Shown: positions 1-7,224 of the stretch, in pieces
Numbering within the stretch: position 1 is the first letter of the stretch
How the letters are laid out: each line of letters starts with the position of its first letter
Assembly (NCBI GenBank): GCA_017961575.1
Contig: JAGCXA010000030.1
Location: 1 to 32,308, forward strand
Length of the DNA stretch: 32,308 nt
Direction: 5' to 3'
Source of the DNA: Clostridia bacterium
GTDB lineage: Bacteria > Bacillota > Clostridia > Oscillospirales > CAG-272
Translations under genes and position numbers: made by a program
The notes under the pieces: generated by a model
Told to the model about the DNA's origin: nothing
The model's input: the letters and a program-made list of their open reading frames with translations, nothing else
Databases searched by the model: none

Positions 1-237
1 GACGTAATTCGCCACGTGCGGAAAGGTCGCGCGCGCCGAAACGTTCATATCGAAAAACGCGTTGTGGTTGCCGAGCAGGACGTAGGGCGGCTTTACGCCC
101 TTCATATTGATCTTTTCGATCTTCGTTCTGTGTTTCCACGTCCCGAAAAACGCGAGCATCCAGACGATCGGCTTCAAAAACCACTTGCATTTTTTCGGCG
201 GCAGCCGCTTGTTGAATCTTTCAAAGGTGTCGTTCAT
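1..237 (-). CDS. PlsC-type 1-acylglycerol-3-phosphate acyltransferase, 3' part cut by window edge
   Basis: Only the first 79 codons are inside the window; the gene runs off the left edge. The translation starts MNDTFERFNKRLPPKK and reaches the motif GNHNAFFDM near residue 60. This fits the H-x4-D catalytic motif of the PlsC/LPLAT acyltransferase family, which moves an acyl chain from acyl-ACP or acyl-CoA to lysophosphatidic acid at the inner face of the membrane. The start is the ATG at 237; the upstream purine stretch AAAGAGAACG is a weak ribosome binding site, but a good promoter lies upstream. The other motifs of the family (FPEGTRS, the third block) are outside the window, so the exact substrate cannot be judged. 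Confidence 0.7.
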   Translation of the reverse strand, partial: MNDTFERFNKRLPPKKCKWFLKPIVWMLAFFGTWKHRTKIEKINMKGVKPPYVLLGNHNAFFDMNVSARATFPHVANYV

Positions 238-362
238 TTCGTTCTCTTTTACTGCGTTTTTTGTATACGGCGCGTCTTTGAGGGTGCGCCCGCAAACGGG
301 AGGGGTCGAGGCGTCGGGGCTCTCTCTTTCTCCGCCGGCGTTGGCGCGCCGCAACTTATGAC

Positions 363-391
363 ATTATAACACATTATCCGAACGATTGCAA
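363..391 (-). promoter_or_regulatory. Sigma-A promoter of the acyltransferase gene
   Basis: Read on the minus strand it is TTGCAA, 17 bp, TATAAT. It lies about 125 bp upstream of the acyltransferase ATG, so the transcript would have a leader of roughly 120 nt. No known leader motif is seen in 238-362. Confidence 0.7.
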
Positions 392-455
392 CCGCAAATC
401 AAAACACTTTTCGTCAAAAGGCGTCGCCCGAAGCAAGAAATCGCGGCGGGCGGCT

Positions 456-521
456 GTGCTGCACGCCACGGACGACTATGCGACGGTGACAGGGACGAGG
501 GTGGAGATTACCGAGAAGTAA
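456..521 (+). pseudogene. Possible orphan C-terminal coding fragment
   Basis: A 21-codon stretch followed by TAA reads VLHATDDYATVTGTRVEITE plus a final Lys in the plus frame. It has the look of the last beta-strands of a secreted or lipoprotein domain, but there is no start codon, ribosome binding site or recognisable upstream coding sequence. It sits just outside the distal end of the tRNA-Ser module. It may be a stranded gene end left by rearrangement, or chance. The rest of 392-523 holds nothing I can identify. Confidence 0.2.
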
Positions 522-523
522 CA

Positions 524-721
524 AGAGGGTGGGATTCGACGTCCCCGCAAGCGGGGACTACCCCCGGCTCTCGCCTGAATAAGAGAAACGGGCGGCTCGA
601 TCGGATGGCGAGCGCCTTAGAGTTTCCGCGCCTCCGGCGCGGAAACTCGGTGGGTTCGAAGCGGCGCTTCGTCTCCGTCAAACAGGGCGGGCACCCCCTC
701 ACGAGGGTGCCCGCCCTGTTT
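524..721 (-). mobile_element. tRNA-Ser 3'-end module (structured repeat of unknown kind)
   Basis: This segment lies between tRNA-Ser and a 16-nt exact copy of part of its 3' end (524-539 equals 727-742). In plus-strand order it holds: the 3'-end copy; hairpin H1 (541-558, GTCCCCGC arms); TACC; CGGCTCTCGCC (565-575); 24 variable nt; a 22-nt core (600-621, containing GGATGGCGAGCGCCTTAGA); hairpin H2 (619-647, loop CTCCG); a copy of the tRNA T-arm in the opposite orientation to the tRNA (650-660, GTGGGTTCGAA); and a 17-bp terminator-like hairpin touching the tRNA. The same order at the same spacing is found beside tRNA-Gln (29895-30094). It contains no plausible ORF and no transposase. The mobile-element class is an inference; it could instead be a structured non-coding RNA. 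Confidence 0.6.
680..721 (-). terminator. Strong hairpin terminating tRNA-Ser
   Basis: A perfect 17-bp stem (AAACAGGGCGGGCACCC and its complement) with an 8-nt loop starts at the last base of the tRNA CCA. The stem ends in TTT on either strand, so it may act in both directions. Confidence 0.75.
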
Positions 722-809
722 GGCGGAGAGGGTGGGATTCGAACCCACGTGGGCTTGCGCCCAAACTGATTTCGAGTCAGCCCCGTTATGACCGCTTCGA
801 TACCTCTCC
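721..809 (-). tRNA. tRNA-Ser (anticodon CGA)
   Basis: Type II tRNA of 89 nt on the minus strand. The acceptor stem GGAGAGG/CCTCTCC pairs perfectly, the discriminator is G and the 3' CCA is encoded. The anticodon loop is CTCGAAA, so the anticodon is CGA and it reads UCG. The long variable arm TTTGGGCGCAAGCCCA and the T-loop TTCGAAT are clear. It decodes a serine codon that is common in a GC-rich genome. Confidence 0.97.
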
Positions 810-840
810 GTACTGTCCGCACGATTGTGCGAACGCAAGT

Positions 841-869
841 ATTATAACACAAGTTTTTTTGCTTTGCAA
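841..869 (-). promoter_or_regulatory. Sigma-A promoter of tRNA-Ser
   Basis: Minus strand TTGCAA, 17 bp, TATAAT, ending 31 bp before the mature tRNA. The hexamers and spacing are the same as for the promoter at 363-391. Confidence 0.8.
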
Positions 870-902
870 GTCTTTTTTTCAAAAAGAAAAAGAAAAAGAG
901 CA

Positions 903-936
903 AACGGGGGCGCCGTCAAACGACAGTACCCCCGTT
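903..936 (-). terminator. Rho-independent terminator after the pyrophosphatase gene
   Basis: Read on the minus strand, an AACGGGGG / CCCCCGTT hairpin is followed by a T-rich run with three blocks of five Ts. It lies 18 bp beyond the pyrophosphatase stop. Confidence 0.75.
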
Positions 937-954
937 ATTTCCCGTTTTCCCGCC

Positions 955-1485
955 TTATTCCCCGAACTTTTCGTCGTAGGCGCGCATCGACTTGGCGATG
1001 ACTTCGCGCGCGGCGACGTGTCCTTCGATCTTCGAGACGTAGGTCTTTTTCCCTTCGAGTTGCTTGTAGACGGTGAAGAAGTGTTCCATCTCGTCCATCA
1101 CGTGCGTGGGCAGATCGTGGATCGACTTGTAGGACGAGTAGGACGGGTCGCTGTACGGGAGGGCGATGATCTTCTCGTCCATTTCTCCCCCGTCCTCCAT
1201 CGAGATCACGCCGATCGGGAAGCAGCGAACGAGCGAACAGTTCAGGATCGATTCCGAACACAGCACCAGAACGTCGAGCGGGTCGCCGTCCTCCGAGAGC
1301 GTGCGCGGAATGAACCCGTAGTTCGCGGGATAGTGCGTGGAGGTGTAGAGGACGCGGTTCAGGATCAGCATCCCGGTCTCTTTATCGAGTTCGTACTTCT
1401 GTTTCTGCCCTTTCGTGATCTCGATATACGCGATAAAATCGTTCGGTGAGATGCGGTCGGGCGATACGTCGTGCCAGATGTTCAT
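955..1485 (-). CDS. ppa: Inorganic pyrophosphatase, family I
   Basis: Soluble enzyme that splits pyrophosphate to two phosphates, pulling nucleic acid, tRNA charging and other PPi-releasing reactions forward. The 176 residues match the usual length of bacterial family I enzymes. The metal-binding signature D-G-D-P-L-D is at residues 66-71, the substrate-side motif YPANYGFIP at 52-60, and a further acidic/lysine stretch (DEKIIA) at 103-108. The ATG at 1485 follows the stop of the upstream membrane protein gene by one base, with AAGGAA ahead of it, so the two are co-transcribed and perhaps translationally coupled. A terminator follows. The family call is firm. Finding this enzyme with a small membrane protein is not a known standard pairing. 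Confidence 0.95.
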   Translation of the reverse strand: MNIWHDVSPDRISPNDFIAYIEITKGQKQKYELDKETGMLILNRVLYTSTHYPANYGFIPRTLSEDGDPLDVLVLCSESILNCSLVRCFPIGVISMEDGGEMDEKIIALPYSDPSYSSYKSIHDLPTHVMDEMEHFFTVYKQLEGKKTYVSKIEGHVAAREVIAKSMRAYDEKFGE

Positions 1486-1486
1486 T

Positions 1487-1948
1487 TTATTCCTTGTCTT
1501 CTTTTTCCGTCGGCGCCGCGTTCTCGGCTTTCTCCGCTTTCCCGGCTTTCTCCTTCGCGGCGTGGCGTTCGTCGGAATCGGCGGCGAACTCGATGAAGAG
1601 CAGGTCGCCGAGAAGCGCGAAGAGATAGATGCAGAACGGGATCACCTGCGCGACGACCGGCCACTTGACCGTCTCGGGACGCAGGGCGATCACGACCATA
1701 CCGATGACGAACTCGACGAGGCAGTAAGTCCCCGAGATCAGGGCGAGGGTGATCTTGTAGACCGGGCCGTTCTCGGTGCGTCTTGCAAGCCAGGGCGTGG
1801 CGATCAGAAGCACGAAGGCGAGTTGGATCCACGCGAAGGAGATCCAGACCGAGCTTGGATGTACCGATCCCGCGATCACGAAGAACAGGACGTTGAACAG
1901 GATCAGGGGGATCGCGAAAAACCCGCAAAGAAGCGCTCTTTTTCTCAT
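1487..1948 (-). CDS. Small integral membrane protein of unknown function
   Basis: The start is set at the ATG at 1948 (MRKRALLCGFF), which has GAGG 8 bases upstream. Earlier in-frame Met codons fall inside the promoter and cannot be used. The 153 residues contain four hydrophobic segments (about residues 6-26, 35-53, 67-87, 93-115), then a charged tail rich in Lys, Glu and Ala (AKEKAGKAEKAENAAPTEKE) that should be cytoplasmic and unstructured. I do not recognise a family. It is the first gene of a two-gene operon with inorganic pyrophosphatase, which hints at a housekeeping role but does not define one. Confidence 0.75.
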   Translation of the reverse strand: MRKRALLCGFFAIPLILFNVLFFVIAGSVHPSSVWISFAWIQLAFVLLIATPWLARRTENGPVYKITLALISGTYCLVEFVIGMVVIALRPETVKWPVVAQVIPFCIYLFALLGDLLFIEFAADSDERHAAKEKAGKAEKAENAAPTEKEDKE

Positions 1949-2000
1949 ATTGTTTTCCTCACTTTTGTTTGAAGCGTTCGGGATTTTTTCCCTTATCTTC

Positions 2001-2029
2001 ATTGTATCTTCGTTTCTCCCTTTTGTCAA
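2001..2029 (-). promoter_or_regulatory. Sigma-A promoter of the membrane protein-ppa operon
   Basis: Minus strand TTGACA, 17 bp, TACAAT. The expected transcription start near 1994 lies about 45 bp before the chosen ATG. Confidence 0.85.
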
Positions 2030-2057
2030 GGGGGCGCGGGAATTTGCCGGGGCGCTT

Positions 2058-4073
2058 TTACTCCTGCGCCCTTTCCTCGACGCGGAATTCGAGATTGACG
2101 ATCGTCAGGTCGTCGGAATAGTCAAGACCGACGATATAGCGTACCGTCGAGTTGTCGACCGTTTCGTCGCGGAAGAACTTGTACGGCTTGTTGACCGTCA
2201 CGTCGTCGTCCGGCGTCGCCGGCGCGAACCCGGCGGGGATCAGCGTACCGTCGAAGAGTCCGTCGAGGAAAGCGCGGGCGGTCGCCGATTCGGCGGCGTC
2301 GGGCGCCTTTTCAAACGAGAGCGAAACGCCGAGACAGAGCGACAGGTCCTTTCCGTACATCACTTTCTGGAATCTTCTCAAATCTCTTGCGGACTCGTAG
2401 TTCCCGTCGGGTACGTCGAACGCCGGGAAGCCCGCGGCGGCGGTCCGGCTCTCACATTCGTCCGCCAGAACGTACTTTTCGGATTTGAAGAGGAGATCGA
2501 CTCCCCCTTCGCCGAAGCGGAAGCGGAACGTCTGCAACCCGGTCGCCGACCGACGCTTGTAGTAGTTGTCCTCGTCGGGCAGATACGTGAGGAGCGCCGC
2601 TCTTCCGACCTCGGGGCGCGACGCGCCGACGCCGTCCGGATCGAACGCGCCGTAATCCCCCTCTTCCTCGTTGTACGCGAGCGCAAATCCCGCTTCTTCG
2701 AGCGCCGCGATATAGGCGGACAGGTATTCCTCGGCGGCGGCGCGGTCGTCATAACGGAACGAGACGTAAAGATCCGCGTCGTAATCGAAGAAATAGAGCC
2801 AGGATTCGATCAGTTCGTACGCGCGATCAACCCCGCTGAAATCCGAGAGCGCCGCGTTTTCAGGCAGCGCGGGGTAGCCGAGCGGGGTGATTTTCCCGTT
2901 GATCGCGGCAAGTCCCTCGCAGGTCGGGAAATCGTAACTCTTGCGGGCGACGACCGTCACGCCGCCGTCGTATTGCAACGCAAGTTCCGAGGAACAATGA
3001 TAGTCCTCCCGAAGCATTTTCCGGTAGATCCCGCCCCCGGAACCCTCGACCGGGGCGAACCCCGCCGCGGTCAACTGCCCGATATAGTCCTGAAGATCCC
3101 GCTCGGTCGCGCGACAGTCGCGGAGCGTGACCTCGTCGTCCGAGAGGATGCGGGTAATATCGAGAACGAACGCATAGGTCGCAAAGCACGGGAAGGGAAC
3201 GGCGGTCATCCCGTAGTCGGGAAGAAAGACGGCGTTGAGGTTCATTCCGTCGGTCTGCGTCCATCCGGTTTTCGCCGCGGGGACCTCCCGGTCGGGATCG
3301 TTCATCCACGCGCTTGCCCGCGCCTCCGCCGTCGCGCCGCCGAAGGTGATCGTGATATCGACGTCGGGGATCGGGGTAAGCCCGGACGCAAACGACGTTT
3401 TCAGGTGCGCCTCGGTCGGGTCCGATCCGTTCAGTTCCAGATAAATCTCCTGCATCCGTCCCATCGCGTTATCGCCGATCCCGGCGATGATCTGCATCGA
3501 ATCCGCCATCACGCCGGCGTAATCGGTGGCGACGAAACGGTAGGGATTCTCGGGGTCGTTTGTAAACAGGTTCCAGATATTCCCCTCCGCCACGGCGGGG
3601 TCGTTCCAATAATCGGGGAGTCTCGTGGCGACGTATTGCGATCCCTTCCCCGCGCTCGTCAGTTCACGCGCCTTGCCCTCTCCCGAAAAGAAGACCTGTT
3701 TCGCGCCGCGTTCACCGTAAAAAAGGTTGAAGGTCTCGCGCCCGTTGACCGTCGCGATCGCCATCTCGTAATACGCGATCCCGTCGCCGAAGCCGATCCC
3801 GTAGTCTTCGCCGTATTCGTAAACGACGAGGTCCTCGGACACGACCGAGATCTTCACGTGATCCTTAAATTCCATCACGTAGTTCCCGGCGGCGATCTTT
3901 GAAAAGAAATTCGTCAGCGCCGTCTCGGACAGTTCCGCCGAGGATCCGCCGAAAGCGCCCGCCGTCGTGGACGCGGGGGAAGACTTCTTCCTTCCGCAGG
4001 AACCGAGCGCAAGGACGGCGGCAAGCAGAAGAACCGACAGCACGAGGTTTCGGATGCACAGCAGTTTTTTCAT
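2058..4073 (-). CDS. Large secreted lipoprotein of unknown function
   Basis: The 671-residue product starts MKKLLCIRNLVLSVLLLAAV and has a lipobox LGSC near residue 25, so it should be exported, lipidated and anchored on the outer face of the membrane. A short Ser/Ala/Thr linker follows. The rest is acidic and rich in Tyr and Phe, with two stretches of alike pattern (around 330-370 and 440-480: a helix of type EYLSAYIAALEEAGF, and DLQDYIGQLTAAGF), which suggests a repeated alpha/beta unit. I recognise no named domain. The second of two close ATGs was chosen because GGAG lies 8 bases ahead of it; the first (4079) has only 2 bases of spacing. It has its own promoter and appears monocistronic. 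A solute-binding or envelope role is possible but unproven. Confidence 0.85.
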   Translation of the reverse strand: MKKLLCIRNLVLSVLLLAAVLALGSCGRKKSSPASTTAGAFGGSSAELSETALTNFFSKIAAGNYVMEFKDHVKISVVSEDLVVYEYGEDYGIGFGDGIAYYEMAIATVNGRETFNLFYGERGAKQVFFSGEGKARELTSAGKGSQYVATRLPDYWNDPAVAEGNIWNLFTNDPENPYRFVATDYAGVMADSMQIIAGIGDNAMGRMQEIYLELNGSDPTEAHLKTSFASGLTPIPDVDITITFGGATAEARASAWMNDPDREVPAAKTGWTQTDGMNLNAVFLPDYGMTAVPFPCFATYAFVLDITRILSDDEVTLRDCRATERDLQDYIGQLTAAGFAPVEGSGGGIYRKMLREDYHCSSELALQYDGGVTVVARKSYDFPTCEGLAAINGKITPLGYPALPENAALSDFSGVDRAYELIESWLYFFDYDADLYVSFRYDDRAAAEEYLSAYIAALEEAGFALAYNEEEGDYGAFDPDGVGASRPEVGRAALLTYLPDEDNYYKRRSATGLQTFRFRFGEGGVDLLFKSEKYVLADECESRTAAAGFPAFDVPDGNYESARDLRRFQKVMYGKDLSLCLGVSLSFEKAPDAAESATARAFLDGLFDGTLIPAGFAPATPDDDVTVNKPYKFFRDETVDNSTVRYIVGLDYSDDLTIVNLEFRVEERAQE

Positions 4074-4130
4074 TTTCATATCTCCGTTACGGTTTTTTCA
4101 GGGCAATCCCAAAGGGATCGCTCCACGTTT

Positions 4131-4159
4131 ATTATAGCCAAAAAAAGGGTTTCTGTCAA
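4131..4159 (-). promoter_or_regulatory. Sigma-A promoter of the large lipoprotein gene
   Basis: Minus strand consensus TTGACA, 17 bp, consensus TATAAT, about 55 bp before the ATG. Both hexamers are perfect, so strong expression is expected. Confidence 0.9.
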
Positions 4160-4221
4160 GTAAAGCCCCGAACGCCCGACGCCTCCGCCGCCCGGATCCG
4201 CGCGACCCCGCACGGTAAAGA

Positions 4222-4255
4222 AGAGCGCCGCCTGCCGCGGCAGGTGGCGCTCTTT
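4222..4255 (-). terminator. Hairpin after the AraC-type regulator gene
   Basis: A 15-bp stem with one mismatch (AGAGCGCC, CCTGCC arms) ends in CTTCTTT on the minus strand, starting 6 bp past the regulator stop. The short T-run makes it a likely but not ideal terminator. Confidence 0.6.
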
Positions 4256-4261
4256 ATCGGA

Positions 4262-5068
4262 TCAAAGCCGTGCGTCCTGGGGTTGCTTGTTGTCCCGGCG
4301 CGCCGGGGTCTCGGAAAAGAACTTCTTATACATCTTGTAGAAGTTCGCGTAGTTGTCGTAGCCGATCGAGCGCGCCGCCTCCTTCGCGGGGACGCGGTTG
4401 CGGATCAGATCGGCGGCGAAGACGATCTTTTTCTGCAAAATGTACTGCTTGACCGAAATGTTCATCTTCCGACGGAAAACGTGGCAGAGCGTCGATTTCG
4501 AGAGGTAGAGATAGCGGGCGATGTCGTCGAGAACGATCTGCTCGTGAATGTGCCGGTCGATGTACTCGGAGATCTGATGGATCATCGGGTCGGATTCGCC
4601 GAGCGAGCCGACCGAACTGTACATGATCCGATGATAGAGGATCTGGATGAGAAGACTCTCGGCGAGAGGACCGTAGCGTTCGGGGGTCGGCATCTGCATC
4701 ACCTCCGCCAGGGGGTCGAGCACCTGTTTTAAGAAGGGATGCACGTAGAAGGGTTCCTGCCCGATCGCCGCGATCACCTCGTCCCGGATCTGTTCGGGGA
4801 TGAGATCACGGTCGAAAAGGATGGTCACGCGGCGATAGTTTCCGCTCTTGACCGAAAACACGCTGTGATAATGATGGGGCGGGATAATCGCCATGTGGTA
4901 AGGTTGCAGTTCCATCCGCTGCCCCTCGACGATGATATGGATCGCTCCCTCGTACACGGCGATCAACTCGAACGACAGATGGCAATGCGTGTCGAAAATG
5001 CGTTTTGATCCCGTGATTTCTTCCCGGTAGGTAAACTCGGTCTTCCCCGTTTTCAGCAAATTTTGCAT
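4262..5068 (-). CDS. AraC/XylS-family transcription regulator with cupin-like sensor domain
   Basis: DNA-binding regulator of 268 residues. The N-terminal half (to about 150) looks like the cupin (AraC-binding) fold: FDTHCHLSFELIAVYEG, then GQRMELQPYHMAIIPPHHYHS, the usual His-rich strand. The last ~100 residues hold two helix-turn-helix motifs: DIARYLYLSKSTLCHVFRR and the AARSIGYDNYANFYKMYKKF block typical of the family. The start is the ATG at 5068 with GGAGG ten bases upstream; an upstream in-frame ATG overlaps the leader. It is divergent from the three-gene redox operon at 5232-9111, separated by about 160 bp that hold both promoters. It most likely activates that operon in response to the operon's substrate or product. 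Confidence 0.93.
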   Translation of the reverse strand: MQNLLKTGKTEFTYREEITGSKRIFDTHCHLSFELIAVYEGAIHIIVEGQRMELQPYHMAIIPPHHYHSVFSVKSGNYRRVTILFDRDLIPEQIRDEVIAAIGQEPFYVHPFLKQVLDPLAEVMQMPTPERYGPLAESLLIQILYHRIMYSSVGSLGESDPMIHQISEYIDRHIHEQIVLDDIARYLYLSKSTLCHVFRRKMNISVKQYILQKKIVFAADLIRNRVPAKEAARSIGYDNYANFYKMYKKFFSETPARRDNKQPQDARL

Positions 5069-5099
5069 CGCGTCGGCGCCTCCGAAAAACATTTTCTTT

Positions 5100-5128
5100 A
5101 TTATAGCAGATGTTCGCAAGAAAAGCAA
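5100..5128 (-). promoter_or_regulatory. Promoter of the AraC-type regulator
   Basis: Minus strand TTGCTT, 17 bp, TATAAT. The -35 is off consensus at two positions. Confidence 0.7.
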
Positions 5129-5149
5129 CATTTTTCACAAAAAAAAGAA

Positions 5150-5177
5150 TTGACGGATAAAACAGGTATGTTATAAT
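5150..5177 (+). promoter_or_regulatory. Promoter of the OYE-SDR-flavoprotein operon
   Basis: Plus strand TTGACG, 16 bp, TATAAT, back to back with the regulator promoter (22 bp between the -35 boxes). The AT-rich stretch between them is the natural place for AraC-type operator half-sites, though I could not define one by eye. Confidence 0.75.
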
Positions 5178-5231
5178 AGAATATAACGATACTTCAAAAA
5201 TACGGATTTTGATGGAAATGTGGGTTGAAAA

Positions 5232-6431
5232 ATGCTGAATGATTCTTTGCAATTCGGTCGTCTGACGATCCCGAACCGCGTCGTCTTCCAACCGATGGAG
5301 GGCTGCGACTGCCGGGAGAACGGAGCGCCGGGCGAGCTGACCGTAAAGAAGTACATAAACGCCGCGCGGTCGGGCGCCGGGCTGATCTGGCTGGAAGCGA
5401 CCGCCGTCACCCCCGAGGGGCGCACCAATCCGCGGCAGATGATGCTGACCGAGGAGAACCTTTCCGATTTTTCCGCTCTGGTCACGGATATGCGGCGGGA
5501 GGCGGAGGAGACGGCGGGGATCCGCCCGGTTCTCATCCTGCAACTGACCCATTCGGGGCGGCAGAGCATCGTCCCGATGATCGCCTACCGCCATCCGTTC
5601 TACGAGGCGACGCGGCCCGTATCCGACGCGAACATCGTCACCGACGAATATCTTGACACCCTGCCCGCCCTCTACGCGAAGGCGGCGGCGCTGGCGGTCG
5701 AGGCGGGCTTCGACGGCGTGGACGTCAAGTCCTGCCACGGATACCTGTTTCAGGAACTGCTCTCGTCGTTTACCCGCCACGGCAGATACGGCGGCAGTTA
5801 CGAAAACCGCACCCGGCTCTATTTCGACGCGATCCGCGCGGTGAAGGCAGCCGTGCCGAAGGATTATCCCGTCGTGACGCGGCTGAGCGTTTCGGACGTG
5901 ATCCCCTACCCCTACGGATTCGGAACCGACCGGGACGGGAACCCCGACCTTACCGAGCCCGACCGTCTGATCGCCGACCTCGTAAAAGAAGGGGTCTCGA
6001 TGCTGAACGTCACGATCGGGAATCCCTACTACAATTCCTTCGTCAACCGTCCCGCCCGCGCGCCCGAGGCGCCCGAGACGCCCGAAACGGGGCTTCGCCG
6101 TTTCGAGGAGATCGAAAAGCATATCAAAACGCTCTTCCCCGCCCTTCCGCTCGTCGGATCGGGACTGTCGTTCTACCGCGCCGACCTGATGGAGAAGGCG
6201 GAGGAACAACTTGAAACGGGGATCTGCGACCTCGTCGGGTTCGGGCGGATGACGCTCGCCTACCCCGCTTTCTACCGCGACTGGCTCGCGGGGAAATTCG
6301 ACCCGAAAAAGACCTGCGTCGCCTGCTCGAAATGCACGGCGCTGATGCGGGCGAAGTGCGTCGCGGGCTGCGCTGTTTTCAACGAATATTACAGAGAACT
6401 CTATAAGGAGAAAGTAGCATGCAAAAAGTAG
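5232..6431 (+). CDS. NADH:flavin oxidoreductase (old yellow enzyme family) with C-terminal Fe-S cysteines
   Basis: A 399-residue FMN TIM-barrel of the Oxidored_FMN family, which reduces activated C=C bonds (enones, enoyl-CoAs, steroid enones). Barrel signatures include PNRVVFQPMEG near residue 15, HSGRQ (start near 112), the segment FDGVDVKSCHGYLFQELLS (about 160-180) and the phosphate-binding end GFGRM. At 362-380 lies the pattern C-x2-C-x2-C-x7-C-x3-C, resembling the 4Fe-4S segment of 2,4-dienoyl-CoA reductase and the bile-acid enzymes BaiCD/BaiH. Those enzymes carry a further FAD/NAD domain of ~280 residues that is absent here. Electrons would then have to come from a partner, perhaps the flavoprotein at 7225. 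The canonical His-Gly in the barrel is present as CHGYL. It heads an operon and overlaps the next gene by 13 bp. Confidence 0.9.
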   Translation: MLNDSLQFGRLTIPNRVVFQPMEGCDCRENGAPGELTVKKYINAARSGAGLIWLEATAVTPEGRTNPRQMMLTEENLSDFSALVTDMRREAEETAGIRPVLILQLTHSGRQSIVPMIAYRHPFYEATRPVSDANIVTDEYLDTLPALYAKAAALAVEAGFDGVDVKSCHGYLFQELLSSFTRHGRYGGSYENRTRLYFDAIRAVKAAVPKDYPVVTRLSVSDVIPYPYGFGTDRDGNPDLTEPDRLIADLVKEGVSMLNVTIGNPYYNSFVNRPARAPEAPETPETGLRRFEEIEKHIKTLFPALPLVGSGLSFYRADLMEKAEEQLETGICDLVGFGRMTLAYPAFYRDWLAGKFDPKKTCVACSKCTALMRAKCVAGCAVFNEYYRELYKEKVACKK

Positions 6432-7153
6432 CCGTCGTCACGGGTTCCTATCAGGGGATCGGAAGGGGGATCGCGGACGCCCTCAAATCCGCGGGATACA
6501 AGGTCGTTTACTCCGACGTTCACGAATCGATGGAGGGCGAACTCTACTGCAAGTGCGACATCTCGAAAGCCGCCGACCGTGAGAACCTCGCCGATTTCGT
6601 CGAGCGCGAGTGCGGACGGATCGACCTGCTCGTCAATAACGCCGGCGTCGCCTGCAAGGTGCGGCTCGACATCCTCGAAACCACCGAGGAGAGTTTCGAC
6701 CGCGTGGTGGGCATCAACACGAAGGGCACCTTCTTCATGTGCCAGACCTTCGCGAACCGGATGATCGCCGAGCAGAAGAAGGGGCTGGAAGACTACTGCC
6801 CCCGGATCGTCAACATCGCGTCCAATTCGAGTTACACGTCGAGCACCAGCCGCGGCGAATACTGCGTCTCGAAGGCGGGCGTCTCGATGATCACGACGCT
6901 GTTCGCCGACAAACTCGCCGAGTTCGGGATCCCGGTCTTCGAGGTCCGTCCCGGCATCATCAAGACCCCGATGACCGAGGTCGTCTCGGCAAAGTACGAC
7001 AAACTCATCGCGGAGGGGATCACCCCGATCCGCCGTTGGGGCACGCCCGAGGACGTGGCGAACTGCGTCCTTGCCGCCGCGAGCGGGCTGATCGACTTCG
7101 GGACCGGGACGGTTCTGAACGCCGACGGCGGTTTTCACATCCGTCGCCTCTGA
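6419..7153 (+). CDS. Short-chain dehydrogenase/reductase (3-ketoacyl-ACP reductase type)
   Basis: Classical SDR of 244 residues that would interconvert a ketone and a secondary alcohol using NAD(P)H. The cofactor motif TGSYQGIG is at 8-15, NNAG at 73-76, the catalytic serine in the block NIASNSS (133-138), and the Tyr-Lys pair Y148-x3-K152. The substrate lobe begins PGIIKTPM. A perfect AAGGAG lies upstream of the ATG, inside the end of the preceding gene. FabG-like sequences are common, but the overlap with an old-yellow enzyme gene and the divergent AraC regulator argue for a catabolic or detoxifying pathway and not fatty acid synthesis. Confidence 0.92.
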   Translation: MQKVAVVTGSYQGIGRGIADALKSAGYKVVYSDVHESMEGELYCKCDISKAADRENLADFVERECGRIDLLVNNAGVACKVRLDILETTEESFDRVVGINTKGTFFMCQTFANRMIAEQKKGLEDYCPRIVNIASNSSYTSSTSRGEYCVSKAGVSMITTLFADKLAEFGIPVFEVRPGIIKTPMTEVVSAKYDKLIAEGITPIRRWGTPEDVANCVLAAASGLIDFGTGTVLNADGGFHIRRL

Positions 7154-7162
7154 TGACGAAAT

Positions 7163-7189
7163 CGTCCGCCGTCCGACACGCGGCGGACG
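7163..7189 (+). other. Hairpin between SDR and flavoprotein genes
   Basis: A 9-bp perfect stem (CGTCCGCCG / CGGCGGACG) with a 9-nt loop, followed only by AACTTTT. The T-run is too poor for a strong terminator, so it more likely tunes read-through or protects the 3' end of the upstream message. Confidence 0.5.
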
Positions 7190-7224
7190 AACTTTTACCA
7201 CGATAACGAACGGGAGAAAGAAAT

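Noticed and set aside
524-721. T-box riboswitch as an explanation for the tRNA-adjacent structures
   Set aside because: There is no T-box sequence, and no aminoacyl-tRNA synthetase or amino acid gene lies downstream.
1776-3902. A 708-codon open frame on the plus strand
   Set aside because: It is antisense to the lipoprotein gene, arises from GC-rich codon bias, has Arg-rich composition without family motifs, and lacks a start signal.
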